A stretch of 27,565 bases of DNA from JBBDNC01 sp040877875 (lineage in GTDB: Bacteria > Bacteroidota > Rhodothermia > Balneolales > Balneolaceae): assembly GCA_040877875.1 (NCBI GenBank), contig JBBDNC010000069.1:1-27565 (forward strand). Reading direction: 5' to 3'. Under the pieces are notes generated by a model. That model made no database searches. It saw nothing but the letters and a program-made list of their open reading frames with translations, and had not been told where the DNA came from. Every line of letters begins with the position of its first letter. Positions within the stretch are counted from its first letter, which is position 1. Both the position numbers and the translations under genes were made by a program. This document shows, one piece after another, positions 1 through 7,082 of the stretch.

Positions 1-40
1 CCAAAATGAAATTTACTGTAGAAACCGAATTTTTTCACAG

Positions 41-90
41 CCTCTCGAGAGGGGATGACCTTCCGCTTGCGGAAGGGCCGGGGTGTGTTC
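41..90 (+). repeat. Dispersed palindromic repeat, locus A (single unit)
   Basis: The unit begins with a slightly trimmed copy of the palindrome CCTCTCGAGAGGGG (41-54). A perfect 8-bp hairpin with a TT loop follows (CCTTCCGC, 59-66, against GCGGAAGG, 69-76), and the unit ends with the tail GGGGTGTGTTC (80-90). The same palindrome and tail recur at about 4.9-5.1 kb and 19.0-19.1 kb. The rest of the first 208 bases shows no gene and no clear promoter that I can defend. Confidence 0.75.
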
Positions 91-208
91 CTCAAACCAG
101 GGCACATCGGACCTGAATTCTGCAAAGTCTCATTTTAATTTAACCCGGAATTTTCTTACAGTCTCCGTACGAGAATCGAATGGAGTTTTATTTAATACCT
201 GAAAAAAG

Positions 209-661
209 ATGACTACAAAAATATTGGCGGAAAGGGAAAATCGGGATCAGGTTGAACTGGGAACCGATTTGGCACCGAAGTTCAATGAGGAGGGTCTGAT
301 TCCCTGTATTACCGTAAACGCGGTAGACGGCGAGGTTCTCATGCTTGCCTGGATGAACCGGGAAGCACTTTTGCAAACCCTTGACTCGGGAAAAGCTACG
401 TACTTCAGCCGCAGCCGGAATGAAATTTGGGTGAAGGGTGAAACCTCCGGGCGCATACAACATGTGGAACAGGTATTGGTGGATTGTGACCAGGATACCC
501 TTCAGCTCCGGGTAAAGCCGGAAGAGGCGGGAAGCTGCCACAGGGGATACCGAACCTGCTTTTATCGTGCGATTTCTGATCATACAACGGGAAAACTCGA
601 GTTCCTTGAAGAGGAGCCGCTGTTCGATCCGGAGCAAGTATATAAAAAAGATAAAGACTGA
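209..661 (+). CDS. hisI: Phosphoribosyl-AMP cyclohydrolase
   Basis: This enzyme opens the adenine ring of phosphoribosyl-AMP in the third step of histidine synthesis, in the cytoplasm. The 150-residue protein has the family signatures in order: W74-VKGETSG near the substrate site, the metal motif DCDQD (92-96), and the zinc ligand region with C110, H111 and C117 (SCHRGYRTCFYR). There is no HisE (pyrophosphohydrolase) domain, so this is the monofunctional form and HisE must lie elsewhere or in another gene. The ATG at 209 follows an A-rich stretch with no good Shine-Dalgarno. No other his genes are visible nearby. The next gene starts 9 bases after the stop, so the two may be co-transcribed, although they share no obvious pathway. 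Confidence 0.95.
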   Translation: MTTKILAERENRDQVELGTDLAPKFNEEGLIPCITVNAVDGEVLMLAWMNREALLQTLDSGKATYFSRSRNEIWVKGETSGRIQHVEQVLVDCDQDTLQLRVKPEEAGSCHRGYRTCFYRAISDHTTGKLEFLEEEPLFDPEQVYKKDKD

Positions 662-670
662 GGGAACCCC

Positions 671-2818
671 ATGAGAATCCGAAATCTGACCCTGTTTACC
701 GCTCTGTTTCTTTTAGTTTCCGGATGCCTGACAGGAGAGAATCTCCAGGAGTCACCTTCTTCTTCTGACGCCGATTGGCTTGAATATCAGGGCGGGACGG
801 ACCGAAACCAATACTCCGCTCTTTCACAAATTACCCCCTCAAACGTCGATCAGCTTGAGGTGGCCTGGGAGTATCAAACCGGGATTGAGGGGGAGATGCA
901 GACGAATCCCCTGATTGTCGACGGGATTCTATACGGCATGACAGCCAATTTGCAGCCATTTGCCCTGGATGCGGCTACCGGCAAAGAGATCTGGCGGAGA
1001 GAAGGAAAAGAAGTGGGCAATTTAAGCAACAGCCGGGGCCTCGTTTATTGGGAGAAGGAAGGAGATCAGAGAATCCTTTTTACCCATGAGGAATGGCTGT
1101 ACGCTGCTGACGCAGTTACGGGTGAACTCGTATCCTCTTTTGGGGAAGGGGGGCGGACGAGCCTGAAAGCCGGTTTGGGAGCAACGGCAGAGGATAAGTT
1201 TGTAGTGTCCACTTCACCGGGTACCGTCTATGAGGATCTGATTATTATGCCTCTGCGGGTGTCGGAGGGGTATGATGCAGCTTTGGGCCATATACAAGCC
1301 TTTAATATCCAAACCGGCGAGTTGGAATGGGTGTTCCATACGATTCCCCATCCCGGTGAGTACGGTTATGACACGTGGCCTGAGAATGCTTATAAAAACC
1401 AGGGAGGTGTCGGCGCAGCAAATAACTGGGTCGGGATGTCGGTCGACCGCGCCCGCGCCATCGTCTATGTCCCAACCGGTTCAGCCGCTTTTGATTTTTA
1501 TGGTGCAAACCGGCCGGGGAAGAATCTGTTTGCCAATACCCTGCTGGCTCTCGATGCCCGGACTGGCGAGCGGATCTGGCATTTTCAGGCTGTACATCAT
1601 GATATTCTGGACCGGGATTTTTCAGCTCCCCCCAATCTGGTCACAATCACCCGCAACGGGGAAAAAACGGATGCTGTGGCACAGGTAACCAAGCAGGGAT
1701 ATACCTTTGTTTTGGATCGTGAAACGGGGGAGCCCCTGTTTCACGTTGAAGAAAAACCGGTTCCGGATTCGGATATTCCAGGTGAACAGGCCTGGCCTGT
1801 TCAGCCGGTTCCGGTAAAACCTGAACCCTATGCTCGGCAAACCCTGACTGAGGAAGATATCAACCCTTATGCAGAAAACCGGGATGAGCTGATTGAAATC
1901 TTCCGCAATAGCCGGTTTGAAGGACCCTTTACCCCGCTCAGTGAACAGGGAACCATTATTTATCCCGGGCTGGATGGAGGAGCCGAGTGGGGAGGAGCAG
2001 CCGTGGATCCCGATGGAATCATGTATGTGAACAGTAATGAAATGGCCTGGCATATCAGTCTGGGACCTTCCGTCTCGGAAGAAGAACTTGCCGGGCTGAC
2101 CCTGGGAGAGAGAGTCTATACGCTGAATTGTTCCGCCTGTCACGGAGCTGATTTGCAAGGGAACCCGGCCAGCGGGTTCCCTTCGTTGGGCAGGATTGCT
2201 GAACGGCTGGCAGAGGATGAAGTGATCCGGGTGATTTCGAACGGTCAGGGGATGATGCCGGCTTTTAATCAGATTTCGGACGAGGAATTGGAAGCCCTGG
2301 TGGACTACCTGTTTGATAAAGAGGGGAAGGGATTGGATCCCTCATCCGTCGAAGCCGACTCTTCTGATCGCCAGGCATCCCTGCCGGACGGAAGGTATAG
2401 TATTTCAGGATATACCAAATTTCTGGACAGCAACGGGTATCCGGCAATTCGTCCGCCCTGGGGAACCCTGAATGCCATTGATCTGAATACGGGCGAGTTT
2501 GTGTGGAAAATAACGTACGGGGAGTATCCGGAACTGACGGAAAAAGGAATCCCGCAAACCGGTTCTGAAAGTTATGGAGGGCCTGTGGTCACTGCCAGTG
2601 GCCTCTTGTTTATTGCAGGGACAAAGGATGGCAAGTTTCGGGCTTATGACAGAAAAGACGGAACATTGCTCTGGGAGACCCAACTGCCGGCAGCCGCTTT
2701 TGCCACCCCCGCTACCTATCAGGTTGACGGGAAACAATACGTGGTGATTGCATGCGGCGGGACAAAACTGGGGGCCGGGGGAGGAGACAGCTATATTGCA
2801 TTTTCTCTGCCTGATTAG
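671..2818 (+). CDS. PQQ-dependent quinoprotein dehydrogenase with internal cytochrome c, lipoprotein
   Basis: This is a periplasmic quinoprotein of the membrane glucose-dehydrogenase-like family; it oxidises an alcohol or sugar with PQQ and passes electrons to the respiratory chain. The 715-residue protein starts with a lipoprotein signal: hydrophobic residues 6-17, then the lipobox LVSGC with C19. Propeller-blade motifs follow (for example ALDAATG, ALDARTG and AIDLNTGEFVW), with the typical start around WLEYQGGTDRNQYS. A cytochrome c domain is inserted near residues 475-550, with haem motif CSACH (487-491) and likely Met ligand M529 in GMMPAF. The propeller then resumes and ends in the usual CGGTKLG region. 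Such an inserted haem domain is known for some family members. The substrate cannot be read from sequence. An AGGGAA element just before the ATG may serve as ribosome binding site. Confidence 0.92.
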   Translation: MRIRNLTLFTALFLLVSGCLTGENLQESPSSSDADWLEYQGGTDRNQYSALSQITPSNVDQLEVAWEYQTGIEGEMQTNPLIVDGILYGMTANLQPFALDAATGKEIWRREGKEVGNLSNSRGLVYWEKEGDQRILFTHEEWLYAADAVTGELVSSFGEGGRTSLKAGLGATAEDKFVVSTSPGTVYEDLIIMPLRVSEGYDAALGHIQAFNIQTGELEWVFHTIPHPGEYGYDTWPENAYKNQGGVGAANNWVGMSVDRARAIVYVPTGSAAFDFYGANRPGKNLFANTLLALDARTGERIWHFQAVHHDILDRDFSAPPNLVTITRNGEKTDAVAQVTKQGYTFVLDRETGEPLFHVEEKPVPDSDIPGEQAWPVQPVPVKPEPYARQTLTEEDINPYAENRDELIEIFRNSRFEGPFTPLSEQGTIIYPGLDGGAEWGGAAVDPDGIMYVNSNEMAWHISLGPSVSEEELAGLTLGERVYTLNCSACHGADLQGNPASGFPSLGRIAERLAEDEVIRVISNGQGMMPAFNQISDEELEALVDYLFDKEGKGLDPSSVEADSSDRQASLPDGRYSISGYTKFLDSNGYPAIRPPWGTLNAIDLNTGEFVWKITYGEYPELTEKGIPQTGSESYGGPVVTASGLLFIAGTKDGKFRAYDRKDGTLLWETQLPAAAFATPATYQVDGKQYVVIACGGTKLGAGGGDSYIAFSLPD

Positions 2819-3104
2819 TGGTATCCCGGACCAGGCGTCCGACAGACTCCTGGATTTTTCACGATCCAGGCAAGATCTTTTCCGGATCTGTCCGGTTGAC
2901 GTCCGCCGAATATGAAACACTACCCGTTCCTGTTTGACTACATCCAAGGGTTTTGTGAGGGTTGTGCAAGGGATTCGATTCCTCATAAACGATCACCTGT
3001 TTTTATGGAAATAAATTCCAATGACAGAGGTAGCGAACGGATGAATGTTTTATCCGTAAGTCTTAAATTTGGCTTTGTACTTTTAAACCCAAAACCCCGA
3101 TCCC
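2819..3104. other. Intergenic stretch without a recognised gene
   Basis: This stretch lies between the quinoprotein gene and the carbonic-anhydrase-like gene. Two hairpins sit just after the quinoprotein stop: CCTGGAT/ATCCAGG (2849-2870), and AGATC/GATCT just behind it. Short frames are open here (one of 71 codons from 2912), but I recognise nothing in them. A TAAATTTG at 3064-3071 fits the Bacteroidota -7 pattern TAnnTTTG, but I see no convincing -33 partner, so a promoter for the next gene is only a possibility. Confidence 0.5.
2849..2870 (+). terminator. Possible terminator hairpin after the quinoprotein gene
   Basis: A perfect 7-bp stem (CCTGGAT against ATCCAGG) with an 8-base loop lies 30 bases after the stop codon at 2818. 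It is not followed by a clean T run (the next bases are CAAGATCTTTT), so termination is plausible but weakly supported. Confidence 0.4.
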
Positions 3105-3794
3105 ATAGAAAACTTTATCAAACATAACTACCCTGAAGCAGAAGAAGGAAAAATTCTGACCAAGCGTTTAATCAATAAACTCGAAGGAGAACATCAATTC
3201 GACCTCTCCAAAACTATTTTGGGTACATCTGTATGCAGTGATGAAATCATCCGCTCAACAACTAATTTCAGAGATTATGCAAGTGTTGAGAATCCTTTTC
3301 AGCTCGGGGGACTCGCCGGATTTCCATTTTCTGGGTTAACGGGTTTAAAAGCTTTTGCAGCACATATCCCCGACAGCGGATCGGCTATTATTCTTTACGG
3401 GCCCCATATCGGTATTTCCAAAAACGGGGAGATCGGGGTTATGCAGCGACATGGCCAGATTCTTGAAACAACCTGTTGCGGTGCGCTTCAGGCATCTTTG
3501 TCCGCCCTTCAGAAAAAAAGTGAACCGGCGGACCCCGAACTGGATTATCAACTCTGGAGAATTGAAGAAGAACTCGGAAAAAAAAGCAATGATATTTTGG
3601 CACATGAACAACCTCTTGTTCAAACTACGGAGGTAATGTTCGATGTTATACATTCTCAAATTGAGACGCTGATTCATGCAGCGGGGGAACCTTTGAAAGG
3701 CAAGAAAATTGCGCTGATTGGAGGGATTATTATCAATACGGATTTCGATCTGCCTGACTGGTTTGAGCTTCGACGGTTTGAAGTAAGGGAGTAA
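3105..3794 (+). CDS. LCIB-type beta-carbonic-anhydrase homologue, start codon missing or non-standard
   Basis: This protein matches my knowledge of the limiting-CO2-inducible LCIB/LCIC family, zinc enzymes structurally related to beta-carbonic anhydrases that interconvert CO2 and bicarbonate. Counting from the ATA at 3105 gives 229 residues. The presumed zinc ligands are C44 (VCSDE), H101 (GPHIGIS) and C124 or C125 (TTCCGAL); D46 and R50 could form the usual Asp-Arg pair. The stretch LGGLAGFPFSGLTG is also typical. The frame is open from 3087, and the reading from about 3108 to 3219 looks like a genuine N-terminus, yet it contains no ATG, GTG or TTG until the TTG at 3219, which lies inside the domain just before the first zinc ligand. 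Either ATA is the start, or an ATG has mutated, or the 5' end is frameshifted. A recent pseudogene is possible. Confidence 0.65.
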   Translation: MENFIKHNYPEAEEGKILTKRLINKLEGEHQFDLSKTILGTSVCSDEIIRSTTNFRDYASVENPFQLGGLAGFPFSGLTGLKAFAAHIPDSGSAIILYGPHIGISKNGEIGVMQRHGQILETTCCGALQASLSALQKKSEPADPELDYQLWRIEEELGKKSNDILAHEQPLVQTTEVMFDVIHSQIETLIHAAGEPLKGKKIALIGGIIINTDFDLPDWFELRRFEVRE

Positions 3795-3840
3795 ACCTTG
3801 GGTGTGAGTTTTGACAGACGGGTCGGCCTGTTTGTATTAC

Positions 3841-3867
3841 ACACGAAAGTGTGTATATTAATACACA
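3841..3867. promoter_or_regulatory. Palindromic operator candidate upstream of the MerC-like gene
   Basis: TGTGTATATTAATACACA (3850-3867) has 7-bp inverted arms around ATTA. It overlaps a smaller inverted repeat, ACAC-GAAA-GTGT (3841-3852). It lies 36 bases before the TTG start of the MerC-like gene. The A+T-rich centre and TGT...ACA ends resemble Fur/Zur-superfamily operators, but the regulator is not in this window. Confidence 0.5.
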
Positions 3868-3902
3868 TTAATATCATCCCTTAACACGACGAATAAAATA
3901 TT

Positions 3903-4340
3903 TTGCCTGAGAAAAGCATTACCACCACCTTGTTATGGGATCGATTGGGAATCGGTGTTTCCGGTATATGTGCAATTCACTGCCTTTTGTTCCCCATTAT
4001 CATTTCGATCCTACCGTTATGGCCTCTTGCGACGACCCTACATGACTGGACCCATCCTGTATTTATCGTATTACTGCTTCCGACAATCTATTTTGCCGCC
4101 CGCCGAAGTCATTACAGCAAAAAAATTACCCTGCCATTATTTTTAGGGTTCGTGCTAGTCATATTTGGATGGCTGCTGGGGCATTTCTGGTACGGAGCCG
4201 GTGTGGAAACGACGTTGACACTTTTAGGCAGTGCAATCCTGATTGTGGGTCACTGGTTGAATTTTCGTCATCACCGCGTTTGTAAAAACAAGAACCATCA
4301 GCATCATCCGTTGAGCGGGGATACGGAAACTTCGGATTAG
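3903..4340 (+). CDS. MerC-domain inner-membrane protein
   Basis: The 145-residue protein carries the MerC signature near its N-terminus: WDRLGIGVSGICAIHCLLFP, residues about 12-31, with C23 and C27 in CAIHC. Four hydrophobic segments follow (about 15-38, 48-65, 75-95 and 100-120), and the tail is His-rich (NHQHHP). MerC proteins are inner-membrane proteins first described as mercuric ion importers; chromosomal relatives in this group are often linked to other metals. There is no merA or merR here, so mercury resistance should not be assumed. The start is TTG at 3903, since no earlier ATG fits and the motif begins soon after. The palindrome upstream suggests metal-dependent control. The function in this organism is uncertain. 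Confidence 0.8.
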   Translation: MPEKSITTTLLWDRLGIGVSGICAIHCLLFPIIISILPLWPLATTLHDWTHPVFIVLLLPTIYFAARRSHYSKKITLPLFLGFVLVIFGWLLGHFWYGAGVETTLTLLGSAILIVGHWLNFRHHRVCKNKNHQHHPLSGDTETSD

Positions 4341-4450
4341 GACATTGTGAGTGATCGATTCGGTCCCATGGATTTGACAGGACCTGCTGTTCATTGCATA
4401 CGAGATCGGGGAGGCATTCGGACTCTTACCCGTGAAAAGAATTTACACAG

Positions 4451-4504
4451 AGTGAAACGAAGTTACATTGGATGAAACGAAGTTACATTGGATGAAACGA
4501 AGTT
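4451..4504. repeat. 20-bp tandem repeat, about 2.7 copies
   Basis: The unit GATGAAACGAAGTTACATTG occurs at 4471-4490, with a one-base variant at 4451-4470 (AGTGAAAC...) and a partial third copy at 4491-4504 that then diverges. The copies are contiguous, so this is a tandem repeat and not a CRISPR. It lies in the leader of the next gene, 33 bases before its ATG. Confidence 0.85.
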
Positions 4505-4537
4505 GCGAAGTTAGATGAACCGTAAGGAGGCGAAATT

Positions 4538-4870
4538 ATGAAAAGACTGAATTTCACACTCGATAACGATACAGTGGCTCTTTTGAATAAACTGGCTGAA
4601 AAGTTTTATGCTGGGAATAAATCCCAGACCGTTCGTGCGGCCCTGGAGAGTCTGGCAACTCATGCTGGACATGACGGCTGGGTAATTTCGGGTTACACCG
4701 CCCTTCGGACGGACCAGGAAGCAAATTGCCATTCCTGCGGCAAGGAACATGACAAGGGAGACCTCCTCTACAAACCGGTATTTGAGCGCGGAAGCAGTGC
4801 CTCTGCACTCCGGTCCATCCCTGAAGAGGATTGGCTGGAATGTTCGAATTGTGTGGAAATCCATGGCTGA
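4538..4870 (+). CDS. Ribbon-helix-helix protein with C-terminal zinc-ribbon-like half
   Basis: Residues 1-45 (KRLNFTLDNDTVALLNKLAEKF, then SQTVRAALESLA) read as a CopG/Arc-type ribbon-helix-helix DNA-binding domain. The second half has two CxxC pairs, C64-C67 and C102-C105, spaced to bind one metal ion in a zinc-ribbon-like fold. The 110-residue protein could be a small metal-dependent repressor or an antitoxin-like regulator, but no toxin gene is adjacent. Translation is backed by a strong Shine-Dalgarno (AAGGAGG, 9 bases from the ATG), unusual in this window, and the leader carries a 20-bp tandem repeat. Its neighbours are MerC-like upstream and a repeat block downstream. I cannot assign a target. 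Confidence 0.75.
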   Translation: MKRLNFTLDNDTVALLNKLAEKFYAGNKSQTVRAALESLATHAGHDGWVISGYTALRTDQEANCHSCGKEHDKGDLLYKPVFERGSSASALRSIPEEDWLECSNCVEIHG

Positions 4871-4923
4871 TCATGAACGACCATCAGTCCCCTGTTTTAG
4901 GCTCCGGGTTTTTTCCAATTGGT

Positions 4924-5139
4924 GAACACACCCCTTACTAAACTCAATCTGTCCGCCGGTTCCCTGCCAAACCGGCAAACACACCCCTTGCTTGTCCGGT
5001 GCCACCTAACGGTGGTTCCGAACTACGCTTTCCCCTCTCGAGAGGGGACGGAATGGACCTGATCAGGCCTCCAAGTCTCCCCTCTCGAGAGGGGACGGCC
5101 TTTTCCGCCGGCTGGCGGAGGAGGCCAGGGGTGTGTTCG
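4924..5139. repeat. Composite palindromic repeat, locus B
   Basis: This block fills most of the gap between two convergent genes (4871-5210). It has two perfect copies of CCCCTCTCGAGAGGGG (5032-5047 and 5079-5094). From the first, a unit runs leftward through an imperfect hairpin centred on CCACC/GGTGG (5002-5015) to an inverted tail at 4978-4990, with a second inverted tail at 4924-4936. Between those tails lies the hairpin GCCGGTT/AACCGGC (4955-4976). From the second palindrome, a unit runs rightward through a 13-bp hairpin (5097-5109 with 5114-5126) to the tail AGGGGTGTGTTCG (5127-5139). No gene is seen in 4871-5210; a short open frame crossing it is the repeat itself. Confidence 0.85.
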
Positions 5140-5210
5140 CCGAACCCACTCCTTACCGCCTATACCAGTCCTGTCTACACCGGTGGCAAATCGGTACTTC
5201 ACGTCCTGCC

Positions 5211-6920
5211 CTACCGGCCCGGAGTCTCCGCCTTAAAAGCGATGGCGACCCCCTTTTCGAATGCATGAATTGCGGCTTCAATCGTATCCGGGGAGGCCCC
5301 CCTCGATACCCATTCCTGACCGTCTTTGCCCAATGTAAGGGTCACCACGACCAGTGAATCGGTGTCCGGACTGAGAATTTCAACTTCGTGGTCTTTGATT
5401 TCCAGAGGAACCAGGTGATCGGATTTTCCTTTGATAGCGTGTAAGATGGCATCGACCGGCCCGACACCTTTGTGTCGTGAAGTGGTGTTTTGTCCCTGGA
5501 CACTGAGTTTTACTTCGGCTTGGACCAGCCCTTCTTTCTGCATGGTCACCTTATAGTCAATGACTTCAACCGGGTAATCCAGGTCCGCCTGTTCATGGAT
5601 AACCATGGACTGCAGAAACTCGATTTCAGTTTTGTTAAGGGTCTTTCCACGTTTATGAATGTGATCGATATACCGGTCGTATAATTTCTTGTGATTTTCA
5701 TCCAGTTTAAAATTCGCCAGGACGGTTTCTCTCGATTTACCCCAGGCTTTTTTCTGCATATCAATAAAACCCGATTGGATATAGCTTTGGACATCCTCCA
5801 GATCCGGTTGCAGAACGGGGGGGGTCAATGCATGTTTGGCTACGACTCTTGTGTCCTTTAACCCGGAACCGGTAAGTACAAACAGGCATTTTTTCCCCCT
5901 GTAAGTTTCCCGGTTGTTTTTAAAAGCTGCCAATGGAAGGGCAGAAGCAGGTTCGGTGAAGGAGCCCTCTTCCACTGCCATTTCACGAAGGGAATCCAGG
6001 ATTTCATTTTCCGTGACCGTATAGGCTTTTCCGCCGGTATCTTCAATACCGTTCAGTACTTTATAGAAGTCGATCGGGTTGGATGTCGCCACCGACGTTG
6101 CCATGGAATAAACTTGGTCTTTCACCACTTTTTCCTTCTTAAAGATCCCCTCCACCACAGGTGAACTCTCTTCCGGCTGGACGGCAATGAGCTGCGGAAT
6201 TTGTTCAATGACGCCGGCGTTTCTCATTTCTTTCATCCCCTTGTAAATTGCGCCGAAATTCGTGCCGCACCCCACCGGTATAAAAACAACATCCAGATCC
6301 GTTCCACCCTGTTCAATCAATTCATAAGAGAACGATTTTTGTCCCTCTTCACGGAATACATAATCCCCCGCCAGGTAATAGTTACCGGTGGCTGCAAATT
6401 TTCGGCAGAGGGCTTCACAATGGGCGAAATCACTTTTTATTCGCAGAATATTTGCATTGTAGATTGTCGCCTGGGCCAGTCTGGCTTCCGAAGTTTTTTC
6501 CGGTACGAAGACATAGCAGGGGATTTTAAAATAACAGGCATAAGCGGCTACGGAGGCAGCCATATTGCCGGTCGAAGCCAGGCAAATGGCTTGAGCTCCC
6601 AACTCAAGGGCTTTTTGGACTTCAATATAGCTTCCCCGGTCTTTGAAACATCCGGTCGGATGTTCAAACTCCAGTTTTGCAAAGAGTTCGGCCTCATACC
6701 GGCCGGAAAGGCGCTGCAATTTTTTTAGCGCAGAGGGAGCATTTTTTAGCGGGTCGGGGACGATCGAATTCAACGGATACTGGATCTCCCTTCGATTCTC
6801 CTCATACCGGATTTCCAAAACACCTCCGCAGGCCGTACAATAGGTGGAGGTTTCCCTTTCGTCATTTTCGGCCCCACACATAATACAGCACAGGGTGTAT
6901 CCCGAGTGAATAGAAGCCAT
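5211..6920 (-). CDS. Threonine-synthase-like PLP enzyme fused to a LeuA-type allosteric domain
   Basis: Residues 1-40 form a zinc ribbon (C12, C15, C28, C31), and residues about 45-365 a fold-type II PLP domain of the threonine synthase kind. PLP lysine is K93 in PTGCFKDRG; STGNMAASVAAYA (116-128), the phosphate loop VGCGTN (216-221) and LTGSGLKD (349-356) are also typical. Residues about 375-445 resemble the helical linker of 2-isopropylmalate synthase. Residues about 450-565 match its regulatory domain, with HKGVGPVDAI (483-492) and a G-x-S-x-DTIEAA motif (541-550). In LeuA and citramalate synthase this domain binds leucine or isoleucine. At 569 residues the protein is far longer than a plain threonine synthase. 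A separate thrC lies at 23676-24992, so this copy may be specialised. The ATG at 6920 follows GGAGA. The exact substrate is not proven. Confidence 0.88.
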   Translation of the reverse strand: MASIHSGYTLCCIMCGAENDERETSTYCTACGGVLEIRYEENRREIQYPLNSIVPDPLKNAPSALKKLQRLSGRYEAELFAKLEFEHPTGCFKDRGSYIEVQKALELGAQAICLASTGNMAASVAAYACYFKIPCYVFVPEKTSEARLAQATIYNANILRIKSDFAHCEALCRKFAATGNYYLAGDYVFREEGQKSFSYELIEQGGTDLDVVFIPVGCGTNFGAIYKGMKEMRNAGVIEQIPQLIAVQPEESSPVVEGIFKKEKVVKDQVYSMATSVATSNPIDFYKVLNGIEDTGGKAYTVTENEILDSLREMAVEEGSFTEPASALPLAAFKNNRETYRGKKCLFVLTGSGLKDTRVVAKHALTPPVLQPDLEDVQSYIQSGFIDMQKKAWGKSRETVLANFKLDENHKKLYDRYIDHIHKRGKTLNKTEIEFLQSMVIHEQADLDYPVEVIDYKVTMQKEGLVQAEVKLSVQGQNTTSRHKGVGPVDAILHAIKGKSDHLVPLEIKDHEVEILSPDTDSLVVVTLTLGKDGQEWVSRGASPDTIEAAIHAFEKGVAIAFKAETPGR

Positions 6921-6934
6921 GGCTGGGTTCTCCG

Positions 6935-6970
6935 TCAGTCGTTTCCGGTTAAAAATTTCAGGGTTTTCAT
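6935..6970 (-). promoter_or_regulatory. Possible 11-codon leader peptide upstream of the threonine-synthase/LeuA fusion
   Basis: An ATG at 6970 (minus strand) is preceded by a good Shine-Dalgarno (GAGG, 5 bases away) and encodes MKTLKFLTGND before a TGA. It ends 14 bases before the fusion gene's ATG and is in another frame. Two Thr and two Leu codons in 11 would suit translational coupling or attenuation by the pathway's own products. I see no clear terminator/antiterminator pair, so this could be chance. Confidence 0.35.
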
Positions 6971-7082
6971 AGACACCTCATAAAGTTAAAGGGATGTAAA
7001 TACCGAATCGTATGAACCTCAGGCTGCCGGATTTGCCGGTTCATTGATACATAAAGACAGACTGCAGCAAACCAGGCAGCTA

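Noticed and set aside
2912..3127. Open frame of 71 codons upstream of the LCIB-type gene.
   Set aside because: No recognisable family, and its end overlaps the better-supported carbonic-anhydrase frame. I kept the region as intergenic.
4451..4504. Short repeats that could be mistaken for a CRISPR array.
   Set aside because: The units are contiguous, with no unique spacers, and there are fewer than three full copies and no cas genes.
4999..5268. Open frame of 89 codons running across repeat locus B.
   Set aside because: Its sequence is the palindromic repeat and then the antisense of the fusion gene's 3' end; it has no coding character.
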